Below are positions 47,573 to 59,350 of a stretch of 64,000 bases of DNA, piece by piece. The notes under the pieces are model-generated. The model worked only from the letters and a program-made list of their open reading frames with translations. It had not been told where the DNA came from and made no database searches. Position numbers and translations under genes: made by a program. Location of the stretch: assembly GCA_023512835.1 (NCBI GenBank), contig CM042087.1, positions 20,217,260 through 20,281,259 of the forward strand, written 5' to 3'. The DNA is from Taxillus chinensis (lineage: Eukaryota > Streptophyta > Magnoliopsida > Santalales > Loranthaceae). Every line of letters starts with the position of its first letter. Within the stretch, counting starts at the first letter, position 1.

Positions 47573-49092
47573 TGACAGACAAAATTTTTAGCCTCTCTAA
47601 AAGAGCTAGCTAATGTCGTTAAATCTCTCTTCAAGATAATAAATTCCCTAAGTTTGCACTAAAAGAATAGCAGCAAGCAAGGAGTCGAACCCACAGGGAT
47701 TAGCCTAGTTCTTTAGTTCTCAAATCAAAACACCCAATTACTCTTGTTCTATAAAATGTCTTAGCAAAAAGTTTTCTTTTTTAAACTAAAGATCTAATTT
47801 TTAATTGGTTTTCTGAATAAACAAAGAAAGCAAAGTGATTTTAAGATTAAGATTCAAGGATTAAAAGCATCTAGGGTCACAATTTCACCTCCCTATGTTA
47901 TCTCTACTGGTTCATGGTATTAGGGTTGTCTGATTGAAAACATGCTAAACACAAGCCAAGGACAACAAATGGTCATTGAGGTCCTTTTAAGAGTTGTATG
48001 CCAGAATGGTCATCTAAACACACAAACATGCAAAGCCAATAAATCATACTTGCAAAAGGATAATGATCACACCAATTACAAATAAGTTATGAATCTCAAT
48101 CCGCCCCAGACTAGGGCTAAGAATACCAAGGTGTACATCCAAAGATAGAATTAAGAACAGATTCATAAAACATGCAAAACTCAATCATCCAAACCCAATA
48201 TTCATAAACACAGCAAAGCAACAAAGGGGCTACATTGCTCCCCTAGATTATAAGAACTACTCACGCATGATTACAAGCAAAACCATAGCAGAAAAGCTCA
48301 ACATCTTCTTCTTAATCACGCGCACAGCAAAGCTTCAAATCCAGGCTCCAAAATCCGCGACGGCTGCTGTGACGGCTGCGACGGCTGCTCTCCTAGGTCA
48401 AGGAGCACCTCCAAGTTGTGGAGCCTCTCTCTCTCTCTCTAAAACGTGTAGGGGGGTTAGGTCTGGCTAGTAGAGGCGTGGAGGCTTGTATTTATAGAGT
48501 TTGGATGGGCTTTGAGGTGTGTAACCTAGCCCACTTATCAAAACGGCGTAGTTTTGATAAGTAACACTCGAAACATTAAAAACTCTATCTTCCATCCACA
48601 ATTTGGACTTGGGCCTTCAGGAACAAATGATCAGCATGGAAAAAACGATTGGATCGGTCCAAAAATATCTCTGCACGCCAATTTGCACGTGATATGGTGA
48701 ATTCACGTGCACCTCCAAATTAGCTCAAACTTCTCTCCAAGCTTCCTTGCATCATGTAGAGGCCTGAGAGGCAAAAATAGGCTTGCACGTGAAATGGGTG
48801 AATTCACGTGCAACTCAAAATCAGCTCCAAATACTCTGAAATTTCTGTGGCAGGTAGAGGACATCATTCCAAGCAACTTTTCTTCTTGCACGCCAATTGT
48901 TTGAGGCCATCTACTATGTCAAAAGTGAGGTCCAAAATCTGCCAAAACAGCTTAAAAGCGCATGTATTTGCAACTAGCATCTTCTTAGGGGTTAGAGCAA
49001 ATATATATGATATATGAAGAAATAAGGCTCTTATCATGCTCTTAAACATCCTAAATAAACACTAGAATAACGGCATAAAATGCACGTTATCA
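47573..49092 (-). mobile_element. Element F 5' LTR
   Basis: 1,519-1,520 bp, starting on the minus strand with TGATAACGTGCATTTTATG and ending CTGTCA. The inverted repeat CTTATCAAAAC...GTTTTGATAAG is at 48534-48561. The left LTR has lost the terminal T/A pair. Confidence 0.93.
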
Positions 49093-50715
49093 GCTTCACG
49101 AGACCCATCTTCTGTGCTGGCCATCTGACAAGGAATCATTTGTCAACAACCTGTCAGTCACATGTGCTGCAAAAATGCAAATTCAAAAGGCAATCACGAG
49201 CTCCCCTTTTTCCGCATAAGCTGTCCACCTGACCAAGCATTGATCTGCAAATAATTATGCACCCGACAAAACATTTATTGCAGCAATTAATGAGTCCAGC
49301 CAAAAAATTTCTGCAGCCCTTTAAGATGTAGTCTTCAGTTCCTGCACAGAAAAAAAAAAGGAGAGGGCCATCATCGTGAGGAAAGGAGAAAAAAAAAAGA
49401 AGAGCCATCATCGTTAAAAAAAACCTACTACCATTCCTCATCCCAACGCAAATAGAGAGAGAAAAACAGAGGGTGGAGAGACAAAAAAAAAGAGATCCAT
49501 CGATACATAAAAAAAACGCCCAAGCTTCTTCCCTGCAGAAAACGCCCGGAGAAAAGGAGAGAGCGGAAATTCTGTAAGCAAAAAAGAAGGACTCCCAGAT
49601 TCTCTCTTTCTCTCTTACGAATTTTCTTGCCCAAAGCAAGAAAACTATACCATTTTCAAATCCCCTTTTCACGTTTTTCTGCCTCAAAACCCCCAAATAA
49701 AAGTCCACTCATCATCTGCTCTCAGTTCCAACATAGCACTGCAGTCTCCATGGTATATCCCATCTGATTTTCGTTATTCTTGGATTTGGTGCTTTTATAC
49801 TCGACCTGGAGAATATCGGCGCAGACAGGATAACTCGAACGGAAGGCCGGTGTTGAAGCCTTACCCAAACTAAAGTCGGTTTAATTTCTAATTCATTTGT
49901 ATTTTTGTGTTTATTGCTTATTAGCTTATTTATATCCCTACTCAATGTAAGCCATAGTATTTCATTCTGTTTATGATTGTTGATGTATGTTGAATATACT
50001 ATCTATGTCGTAATATGTAAAGTGCAGTAAAAAAAAAGAGAGGGACAAAAATAGAGATATGAAGAAAAAGAAAAAAAAGAGGAGTGATGAAAAAAAAAAG
50101 AGTGCTTTTATTTTTCTTTTGTAGATGTCATACTCACACACTCTACATCTATTTTGATATATGTGTACCTATGTATTTTCAATTGTTGAAACGTGTAGAT
50201 TTAGATTCAAAGCTTTAAAAAACACAAAAAATATAACAAAATGTATTCCACAAAATGTTTTTCCAAAACGTCTTCTATAACATGTTTTCAAAATGTGTTC
50301 AAAATGTCTCCTTGAAAAAGCAAAACAAAAACAAACAAAAAAACATTTTCATGTTTTAAAGCCAAAAAAAAAAACCAAAATTAGTACTTCAATTTCTAAA
50401 ACCAAAAAAAAACAAAAAAAAAAAGACAAAAAAAACAAACAAAAAAAAAAACAACAAAAAAAAACAAAAACAAAAAAATGTATGTTTTCTAACCCAAGAA
50501 AAACCAAAAAAAGGGGGAAAATAAAAAAAATCATTTTCTAGGACTTCAATCTCCCAAAGCAAAACCAAAAAACCCAAAACCAACCCATAGGATCTCATTC
50601 TCCATTTCAAACAAAAACCCAAAACTTTTAGGATTCCCTTTAGAAATTTAGGGTAAATCAATTTTAACTATAACTTTGACAAATAACTTAGCCAAATAAA
50701 AATCATAGACTCTAG

Positions 50716-51897
50716 TAGCTTCGCCGACTTGGTCGCATCGGGTGAACGAGTCGAGAGTGGAATTAAAGGAGGAAAGCTAAAGGTTGATGTCGCAGACATC
50801 AAAAAAGTTCCAACCACTAGCGGGAAAAAAAGAAGGAAGGTGAGACCAATCTGGTATATCCGTCAAGCCCAACTGGTACAACCGGAATTCTACCAAGCGC
50901 CAGGGTACTATAGAGGATCACCAGTAGCCGCCTATGCTGCACCTGCGCCAACCCCCCAATTCACGCCATACTTGCCGCAAGGAGGGTTTCCTTTTCCATA
51001 TCCAATGGCCCCTAACCCGTTTCAACCAAGAGCGTCATACCTAGAGCAACGAAGGGCAGCAATTCAAGAAGGTCCAAGGGCCTTATTCCAAGGACAGGGG
51101 CAACCGAGGGCCCAGACCCAGTATACAGAAGCGAATCAGGCTCCTCATCGACCACGACAAGAGTTTGACCTGATTCCAATGACATATGTTGAATTATACC
51201 CCAAGCTTTTAGAAGCAAGGTTGGTACTCCCTACACCCTTGGGAGAAATAAGGTCTCCTCCCCCAGCTTAGTATATACCCGATGCCAAATGCGAGTATCA
51301 TGCTGGTGGAGCAGGACATGATATTGAAAATTGCATAACATTCAAAAGGAAGGTTCAGGCATTAAAAGATACGAAGTGGCTAGATTTTTCTACACTGACT
51401 GGGACGCCAAATGTAAACAGTAATCCGCTCCCAGAACATTCACACGATGTCGCTAATATAACAACAGAAGGAAGGCTAGAGAAGGTTTCACAAATACAAA
51501 TGGAGAAGAGATATTTGTTTAACCTACTACTAGAGTATGGATATATACTTGCCAAAGACACATCAGAGGTAGTGAAGGGTACAGCGTGGGAGAAATAATG
51601 CCCTTATCACGAGATGTCATGGGGACATGACATTGAGCAATGTAGTGAGATTGCCAGCATGGTACAAAAGCTCATGGGCCAGAGGATGATAGAATTATCA
51701 AGAGGAGAGACGGACAATCAAAGCCACATGATCCAAGGAGACAATTCATACAAATCACCATGGGTACCAACGCCCCTTGTCTTGAATGCTAAGACTCCAG
51801 AAGTCCTATTACTGCCACATGGAATTAGGCCTCTCATCATCTATGTCGCCAATCCCGTGTCAGACAAGGAGGAGAGAACCAACATCCCACAATTGCC
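50716..51897 (+). pseudogene. Ogre-type gag, middle and C-terminal part
   Basis: Opens inside the gag motif FADLVASGERVESGIKGGKL, typical of Ogre/Tat Gag, runs through a Pro/Gln/Tyr-rich linker (51271 stop) and then two zinc-knuckle-like motifs of the form C-x2-H-x5-H-x4-C (CEYHAGGAGHDIENC at about 51291-51335; CPYHEMSWGHDIEQC at about 51599-51643). The second Cys of a normal CCHC is His in both. Stops at 51269 and 51596 interrupt it. D is inserted at 51897; the frame resumes at 61215. The N-terminal half is missing. Confidence 0.82.
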
Positions 51898-52602
51898 TGT
51901 AATGACCCGTGTGTAAGAAGTTAACCACAAACACCTTAGATGTTAGTGCACGAACACCTTGGATGTTGGTGCACAAGTTTGAGGTAAGAGATGAGCCCAA
52001 GAGGGGACTTTTGGGAGGTGCATGTGACAAGTGATAACGTGCATTTATGCCCTACGAAGATGCTATGCATATACAGGTGGTTTTAAGCTATTTTGGCTGA
52101 TCTTGGAGCTCACTTTTGATATGGTAGATGGCCTCAAACAATTGGCATGCAAGAACAAAAGTTGCTTAGAATGAGGTCCTCTATCTACCACAGAAATTTC
52201 AGAGCATTTGGAGCTGCATGTGAATTCACCCACTTCACGTGCAAGCATATTTTTGCTTCTCAGACCTCTACAAGATGCAAGGAGGCTTGGGGTGAAGTTT
52301 GAGTGCATTTGGAGCTGCACGCCAATTGGGGAATTGGCATTCAAATTGGCGTGCAGGCATATTTTTGCATGGTTACCTTAGTTTTGTTATTCTAATCATC
52401 TTTTCCCAAAGGACCATGTTGGAATTATGGATATTTTATCGAGTATAGATGCAGAAAGGTTGTAACTTGTGTAATCAAAACTACGTCATTTTGATGCTGG
52501 GGTTCACTTAATCAAAACTACGTTGTTTTGATGTTGTGTTGTCTATATAAGGATGAAGAGCCCTCTGTTTTAGGTTTAGGGTTTGTTGCTCCACCAGCCG
52601 TC

Positions 52603-52649
<47 letters not shown>

Positions 52650-53793
52650 AAGGAGAGCTGCTGGCTTGCTGCTGGAGCATCTTGCGTGGGGAGGATGGCG
52701 TCTAGCGTGGGAGCAAGAGCAGGAGGACGTTTCCAAGGTATGGGTTCTGTCTCACCTGATCTGTTCTGGGGTTAGGCCCTGTGTAGAGGATTTATAGAGC
52801 TTCTACTGTTATTGTTATACTATCTATATGTAAATTCATATAGGTGTGACCTCCTATATGAATGTTGGCCTTCAGTGGCAAGTATGGGTTGAGATGAGGC
52901 CTGTGTGGCACTGCACACTAGGTGTTTGATATTATGCCTGTGAGGCCATGAATGTTATACGATTGATGTTATGCCAGTGTGGTTATGCCTGAATGGTGTT
53001 TGATGTAATGTCTGTGAGGATATGCATGCTAGGTGTTTGATGTTATACCAGGGTGGACATGCATGTTAAGTGTTTGTTGTTATGCCTGAATAACTGAGAT
53101 ATATGTTAAATGTCTGTTATTGTCTGTGGAGCCTAAGAAGCCTGAGAGGCTAAGGCAATGTTTGTGTACCTGTAGAGCCTGAGAGGCTGAGTTGATGTCA
53201 GTGAGACTGACTGTGGAGCCTGACTGTGGAGCCTGAGAGGCTGAATTAATGTCAGTGAGACTGACTGTGGAAATTATGCCTGAGAGGCGGTTAAATCATT
53301 GGCCTGAAGAGGCGGTTAAATCACTTGTGGCTTGTGTGGTAGAGAATTGTAATTACTGGTGTGGTTTGTTATTGTTTGTTGAAATGATTGTAACACAACA
53401 CTGCACTTGTACACATGGCATGTAGATGCTAGGAGCATGGGATGGGTTGGGGAGACTTGATCCCTACTGAGCTGTGGATGCTCACCCCTCCTACTGTGGT
53501 GTGTTTTCTTGCAGGAACCTACAGGCGTTAGGTGGGAACACCAAGGTGGAAGAGTTCTGTTTTGTGGCTTTGTTTTGTGTTAATTGCATTATGTAATTTT
53601 GTTGAGGCATTGTAACCCCCGCGGGGAGATATTGTGATGAAGTTTGAAACATAATAAAGGCATATGGTTTCAATTAAATAATTGTGTGATTTTGTTTTCC
53701 GAAGTGTATGTTGTGTTCCACCCCTTTATCCAAACCCGGGTAAAGGGAGGGTCACGTTCCGGTCTCCTCGGGTTGGAAAACCGGGGCGTGACA
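51898..53793 (+). mobile_element. Element D 5' LTR
   Basis: 1,896 bp, TGTAATGACCCG to GGCGTGACA. Two ATCAAAAC palindromes (52474-52495, 52511-52532) precede the TATATAA box (52544-52550). A (GA)n run is at 52604-52639 and AATAAAGG near 53652. It is 37 bp longer than the 3' LTR through two internal short tandem duplications (near 51945 and 53215). Confidence 0.95.
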
Positions 53794-54227
53794 ATATGGT
53801 ATCAGAGCATGGTCTAGATGGCCTAGGGTAGTGGGCGGATCTGGTTATCTTGAGTCCTTTGGAGGAACCAGGAGGGACGTGCCTGATCAACACGGTCCTC
53901 TTGGAGCCTCTAAGGTGTACTTGGGGTAGTCCAGGACTCGAGGTAGGATTTGCATGCATTGGCATTAGGGCACTAGTTGCATTTGTTGCTATGTGTGAAG
54001 GATGTGAATAACATGATTATGTGTGAACTGTGCGACTCTGAATAAGCTTGGAATGCCTTGGGCATGACTACAATGTGGACTGTGCTGTGTGCGATGTTGA
54101 TTGATGCAATGGTTGAAATGTGTGTGATGCCATGTACTGCTTGACTTGATAATGGGGTAGAGGTAGTGAAACTTGATAGTAGTCGAACGCGTTCTTACGT
54201 TTGTGTTTCTTACTTCATGTAGTAAGA
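53794..54227 (+). other. Element D primer binding site and leader
   Basis: PBS TGGTATCAGAGC (53797-53808), matching initiator Met tRNA. Leader hairpin: arms 53868-53881 and 53891-53904, loop CCTGATCAA. 54228 is chosen as gag start because ATG with MPPRRVT is conserved in A and C; an upstream TTG-initiated extension is not. Confidence 0.9.
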
Positions 54228-55630
54228 ATGCCACCGAGGAGAGTGACTCGTGCGTCCGGGGCAGTGGCTGATGAGTCATCTGCCCATGAGGGCCCGGGTG
54301 CGGGGCAGTCCGTTGGAGGACATGCACTGTTGCTGGCGCAGCTGCGAGAAGGCATCCGGCTGGAAGTCCTAGAGCTGAGGGATGGTATCCGGCAAGAGAT
54401 ACGGGAGGAGGTGCGCCGCGAGATGGCAGCCCAGCAGGTGGTGCCACCACCACCACCAGTGGGGGAGCTACCCCGGGAGCGTGAGGGTTCGCTGAGTGGT
54501 ATACCGATCCGTCCAGAGGATGATGTGGTGACACGGTTCCGAAAGGAACAACCTCCGCGATTCAAAGGGGAGGAGGACCCAGTGTTAGCTGAGTACTGGC
54601 TGAGGCAGATCGAACATGTGTTTTCCTTTCTCCTACCTCGGGAGGAGGATAAGGTGAGGCTGGCCATTCGGCAGCTAGAGGGGAATGCTTTGGAGTGGTG
54701 GCAGAGTGTCGCAGGGAGCCGTGCGGTACAGTTTATCTTTGTGGGAGGAGTTCTTGCAACTCTTCCATGATGAGTTTTTCCCTGAGTCCTTGAGATGGCA
54801 GAAGAGAGAAGAATTTGGCAGCCTAAAGCAAGGATCAAAGACGGTGCCCGAGTATGAGCGGGAGTTCCGGAGCCTGAGTAGATTCGCCCCCGAAACTGTG
54901 GCAAAGGAGGATCTGAAAGCCCACAAGTTCACTTTGGGTCTCAGGCTAGCTCTTAGGCAGAGGGTGGCGATTTTGCGTTTGAGGACCTATGCTGAGGTTG
55001 TTGAGACAGCGCGCATAGCTGAGAGGGAACTGGATGATGGGAGGCAGGTTCACCAGGGTCGCCAGTTGCAAGGTGGGTCTGAACGCGATTCTAGGTCCAA
55101 GAGGCCCAAGACTGAGGAGAGAGATAATAGTTCTTTCCGTAGCTGGGGTCTACCATCTGTGAACCCAGGGAGGTTCACCCTTGGCGGTAGTGGGCAGGGA
55201 TGTTCAGCAGGAGGTTCCCCCAGCCGTTGTCTTTGTTGTGGGAGGCAAGGTCACTTCAAGAGGGAATGTCCCAAGAAGGACTGGCAGTGTAACAACTGTG
55301 GGCGAGAGGGCCACTTGAGCCAGGTGTGCAGGAGTGGCAACAGGGGAGCAGGAGGTGTGGCATCCAGCATGAGGAGCGATGCTAGTTTCTGCGCTCCAGG
55401 GGAGAGGCCAGCCCGTCAGTGGCAGGCTAGCCATGCAGGATCTAGCCAGACCCGACCTCAGGGGAGGCAAGAGCGTCAGCAAACTAAAGCGGGAGGCAAC
55501 CTTAGCGGGAAGCATCCAGTGAGTGAGCTGACCAGTGGCACGGGCCAAGGAAGGGTGTTTGCGCTGGAGGCGACGTACCAAGAGGAGGCTGAGCTACCAC
55601 CTCCACCAGCTGAGGGTGGAGCAGGACCAT
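54228..55630 (+). pseudogene. Element D gag
   Basis: From ATG 54228: MPPRRVTRASG, heptad-like region LLLAQLREGIRLEVLELRDG, a short proline run, FRKEQPPRFKGEEDP and [18 protein letters not shown] one-base insertion near 54740 shifts the frame; it continues as [13 protein letters not shown]...[20 protein letters not shown]. Two canonical CCHC knuckles follow (55228-55269 and 55288-55329), both complete. Builds the particle and binds RNA. No stop separates it from protease, so Gag and Pol form a single frame. Confidence 0.9.
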
Positions 55631-56000
55631 CGGTGGTTAGAGGTACCCTTTTGATCTCCCGTACATTAGCTTCTATTCTTTTCGATACGGGTGCATCATG
55701 TTCGTTTGTTGCTAAGCTTGTGATAGATAGCTTGGGGTTAGCTTGTGTGGAGGCAGCGAAGCCCCTAGTTGTTGAGTCTCCAGTGGGGGGTATGATTGAG
55801 GTACGGCGTGTGTGTCGTGACTGTGTGTTAACCATAGGAGAGGTGGAGCTGAGTTTTGACTTGCATGTAATGCCTTTGAGGACGTTTGACCTGATCTTGG
55901 GTATGGATTTGCTTATGGCTTTCCAGGCCAAGATAGATTGTTATCGGCGACGTGTATCCTTCGTGACACCTGCAGGGACCTCTTGCACCCTGCAGGGGGA
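55631..56000 (+). pseudogene. Element D aspartic protease
   Basis: In frame with gag and RT. Active site FDTGASCSF with the Asp codon at 55684-55686; [11 protein letters not shown] downstream (others have MDWL). All key residues look intact; it is part of a disabled polyprotein only because of the frameshifts elsewhere. Confidence 0.88.
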
Positions 56001-57003
56001 GTGGGACTGTGAGGCGAGTCGGGCCGAGCCAGTGTTGGACCAGTGGGGTGCCATTACCCACAGGTTGACAGCCCTGACCTTTGCTGAGGAGGGGAAGGTG
56101 GAAAAGAGGGTGTGGCCCGCTGTTGTGGACCAATTTCAGGATGTTTTTCCTGAAGAGTTGAGGAGTTTGCCACCTAAGAGGAGTGTGGAGTTCACCATTG
56201 AGTTGGTGCCGGGGACGGGTCCAATTTCCCAAGTAGCATATCATATGGGGCCAGCTGAGTTGAGGGAGCTTCAGAGGCAAATCGAGGAGTTGGTGGGCCA
56301 GGGGTATATTAGACCAAGTACCTCACCTTGGGTAGCTCCGGTGCTCTTTGCAAAGAAGGCAGATGGCACACTACGCCTCTGCATAGATTACAGGAAGCTG
56401 AATTTGGTGACTGTGAAGAACAAGTATCCGTTGCCTCGGATCGATGACCTGTTTGACCAATTGAGCGGAGCTCGGTGGTTTTCCAAGATAGATCTACGGT
56501 CGGGGTATCATCAGTTGAGGGTTAGGGAGGAAGACATCCCTAAGACGGCCTTTCGGTGCAGGTATGGGCACTATGAGTGGATAGTGATGCCTTTTGGGCT
56601 CACTAATGCGCCGGCAGTATTTATGCATTTGATGAACCAAGTCTTTGCCCCATACTTAGACTCGTTCGTGGTGGTGTTTATAGACGATATCTTGGTATAT
56701 TTCAAGACCGAGAGGGAGCATGTGGAGCATTTGGCAACAGTGTTGCAAACCTTGAGGGATCAGCGGTTGTTTGCTAAGTTTAGCAAATGCGAGTTTTGGA
56801 TGCAGGAGGTCCATTTCCTTGGCCACGTAGTATCCGCTGAAGGGGTTAGAGTGGACCCAGCCAAGATTGAGGCGGTATCATCATGGGAGAGGCCAACCAA
56901 TGTTTTCGAGATTCGTAGCTTTCTTGGCTTGGCAGGCTATTACCGTCGTTTTGTAGAGGGATTCTCCCGTTTGGCGGCTCTTATGACGGCGCCCGACTCG
57001 GAA
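56001..57003 (+). pseudogene. Element D reverse transcriptase
   Basis: Continuous with protease. Motifs: [69 protein letters not shown], catalytic FIDD (56677-56688), [18 protein letters not shown] and [20 protein letters not shown] single extra base near 56985 (GCGCCCGACTCGG against GCGTTGACTCGG in C) shifts the frame before RNase H. Confidence 0.93.
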
Positions 57004-57007
57004 GGGA

Positions 57008-59014
57008 GTGAAGTTTGAGTGGACTGATAAGTGTCAGCAGGCGTTTGAGGCTCTCAAAACCCGTTTGACCACTGCACCAGTGTTGAGGTTACCTGGGAGG
57101 ATATCCCATATGAGGTGTACTTGTGATGCGTCCAGGGTTGGTTTGGGGTGTGTGCTTATGCAGGAGCACAGTGTGGTAGCTTATGGGTCAAGGCAGCTGA
57201 AGCCTCATGACCAGAATTATCCTACTCATGACCTTGAGTTGGCGGCTGTCATCTTCGCCCTGAAGAGTTGGCAGCATTACCTCTTGGGGGAGAAGTTTGT
57301 AGTATTGTCGGATCACAAGAGCCTTCAGTACATCTTTACTCATAAGGACTTGAATTTGAGGCAGAGGAGATGGGTGGAGTATTTGCATACTTTTGACTTT
57401 ACTCTTGCCTATACCCCAGGCAAGGGTAATGTTGTGGCTGACGCGTTGAGTAGAAAAGGGAAAGCTGAGGTGGCCGTGAGAGAGTGGAAGCTGATGGAGC
57501 AGTTGGCGATGTTGCAACTGCAGCCTGTTATTCGTGATGGTGGGACAATCCTGAGTCCTTTGGTGGTTGTGCCTGAGTTGTACCAGCGCGTCCGGGAGGG
57601 ACAGTTGGGTGACATTGAGTGTGAGGTTCTCCGTGCCCATATTGAGGCTGGTGAGCTATCTGAGGACTGGACAGAGGGTCCTGAGCATGAGTTGTCTTTT
57701 CAGGGGCGGTTAGTAATGGCTTCTTCTCTTAAGGATGAGGTGATGAGGGAGTTTCACCAGTCTAGAGTTGCTGTGCATCCAGGGGGTACGAAGATGTACC
57801 ATGCGCTTCGGGGACATTTTTGGTGGCCTGGGATGAAACGCGATGTGGCTGCCTTTGTTTCGCGGTGCCTCACGTGTCAGCAGGTGAAGGCTGAGCATCA
57901 GCGGCCGGCGGGCATGTTACATCCCTTGCCCATAGTGGAGTGGAAGTGGGACCACATCGCGATGGACTTTGTGACTGGTCTTCCACCCACCACTGGGAGG
58001 AAGGATATGATTTGGGTGATTGTGGATCGACTCACAAAGTCGGCCCATTTCCTGGCTGTTCGCGAGCAGGACTCTATTGGGACCTTGAGTCAGCTATACA
58101 TGAACGAGATTGTGAGACTGCATGGCGTACCATCCTCGGTTGTCTCTGACCGGGATTCGAGGTTCACTTCCCATTTTCGGGCAGGTTTGCAGGAGGCTAT
58201 GGTGACCAAACTTCACTTGAGTACAGCCTTTCACCCTGAGACTGATGGCCAGACAGAGAGGACGAATCAGACTTTGGAGGATATGTTACGGGCCTGTGTG
58301 TTAGATTTTGGGGGTTCGTGGGCGACTCACCTTCCTTTGGTGGAGTTTGCCTACAACAACAATTATCAGGCATCCATTGGGATGGCTCCTTTTGAGGCAT
58401 AATATGGACGGCCGTGTCGATCACCTTTGTGTTGGACCGAGGTGGGGGAGACAGCTCTTTTGGGACCACAGTTGGTTCAAGAGGCTACCGAGAAGGTTAA
58501 GTTGATTCGTCAGTGGTTGTTATCAGCTCAGAGTCGGCAGAAATCTTATGCGGATCAGCAGCGGCGACCTTTGGAGTTTTCTGTTGGTGAACATGTGTTC
58601 CTTCATGTCTCTCCACGTCGTGGACATCGACGGTTTGGGCGAGGTTCCAAGCTATCTCCCCGGTTTATTGGTCCTTTTGAGGTTCTGACTCGTGTGGGGC
58701 CGGTGGCTTACCGGTTAGCTTTGCCACCGCGGCTGAGTAGGGTGCACAATGTATTCCACGTGTCCCAGTTGCGGAAGTATCACCCTGACCCCACCCATGT
58801 GATCGATTGGGGGACATTAGACATTGAGGATGACATGTCCGTTGTTGAGGCCCCTATCCGTATCCTAGATCAGCGAGAGAAGCTTTTGCGTGGTCGTGCT
58901 ATTCCTTTGGTTCATGTGCTGTGGCAGCACCGTGGCATTGAGGAGGAGACTTGGGAGCGTGAGTCCTTGATGCGGGAGCAGCATCCTGAGTTGTTCGAGG
59001 ACGAACCTTCTTAA
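57008..59014 (+). pseudogene. Element D RNase H, integrase and chromodomain-like tail
   Basis: 57008-58402 then, after a TAA at 58400-58402 (TTG in relatives), the same frame to 59014. RNase [59 protein letters not shown]. Integrase: H-x-H...CLTC zinc site, MDFVTGLP, VSDRDSRFTSHF, TERTNQTLEDML. C-terminus: [28 protein letters not shown] and a chromodomain-like IPLVHVLWQHRGIEEETWE, ending ELFEDEPS. The stop lies before the C-terminal domain, so an integrase truncated at about 465 codons would lack chromatin targeting. Confidence 0.93.
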
Positions 59015-59350
59015 GAGTGGGAGGTGGCTCTTGGCCAAGGGATAGTGATGTGTTTTCTTGTATTAGTTGTGTATGATTTGGTGTATTTGTATTGTCTTTT
59101 AGACATGTGTTCATATTTGTGATGTGTTTTGAGATGTGTATTTGTGACATGCGGATATGTGTTATATGCATTATTGTGATGCATGTGGTTATGGATTATG
59201 GTGGTACCTTGTTATATGCTGTTGTGTGCTGTGCGCGGTGTATGACCCATTTGGGTGTTGTGGCTCGCCGTGTGGCAAATGGGTAGCTTGTGTTTGTTTT
59301 CCTCGTATGTCATTTCTTTTCGAGGACGAAAAGTCTTAAGGGGGAGAGGA
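59015..59350 (+). other. Element D 3' untranslated region and polypurine tract
   Basis: Ends in AAGGGGGAGAGGA (59338-59350), directly against the 3' LTR. GT-rich with no ORF. Confidence 0.9.

Larger units (their letters stand above)
42593..49092 (-). mobile_element. Element F: non-autonomous gypsy-type element with Asp primer site
   Basis: Complete minus-strand element: LTRs 42593-44110 and 47573-49092 (about 1,518 bp, few differences), interior 3.46 kb, exact target duplication GCTTC (42588-42592 and 49093-49097). The PBS is of the aspartate-tRNA type used by Athila-group elements. No protease, RT or integrase is present, so it needs another element for movement. High LTR similarity suggests it is one of the younger insertions. 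Confidence 0.93.
41642..50715 (+). mobile_element. Second Ogre-type LTR, truncated, split by element F
   Basis: Two parts, 41642-42592 and 49098-about 50715 (about 2.57 kb without F). The first 80 bp align with the start of the LTR at 34708 (TGAT.GA...AAGTTATG..CAAAAC). The last 100 bp (about 50620-50715, TTTAGAAATTTAGGGTAAA...CATAGACT) align with 39090-39175 of the first LTR. The final 290 bp of that LTR, PBS, ORF1 and gag start are absent; gag resumes directly. A deletion therefore joined LTR to gag. Confidence 0.72.

Noticed and set aside
52562..52578. Telomere-like TTTAGGTTTAGGG in the LTRs
   Set aside because: Only about two units and always in the same position after the TATA box, so it is a telobox-like promoter or leader motif, not interstitial telomere.
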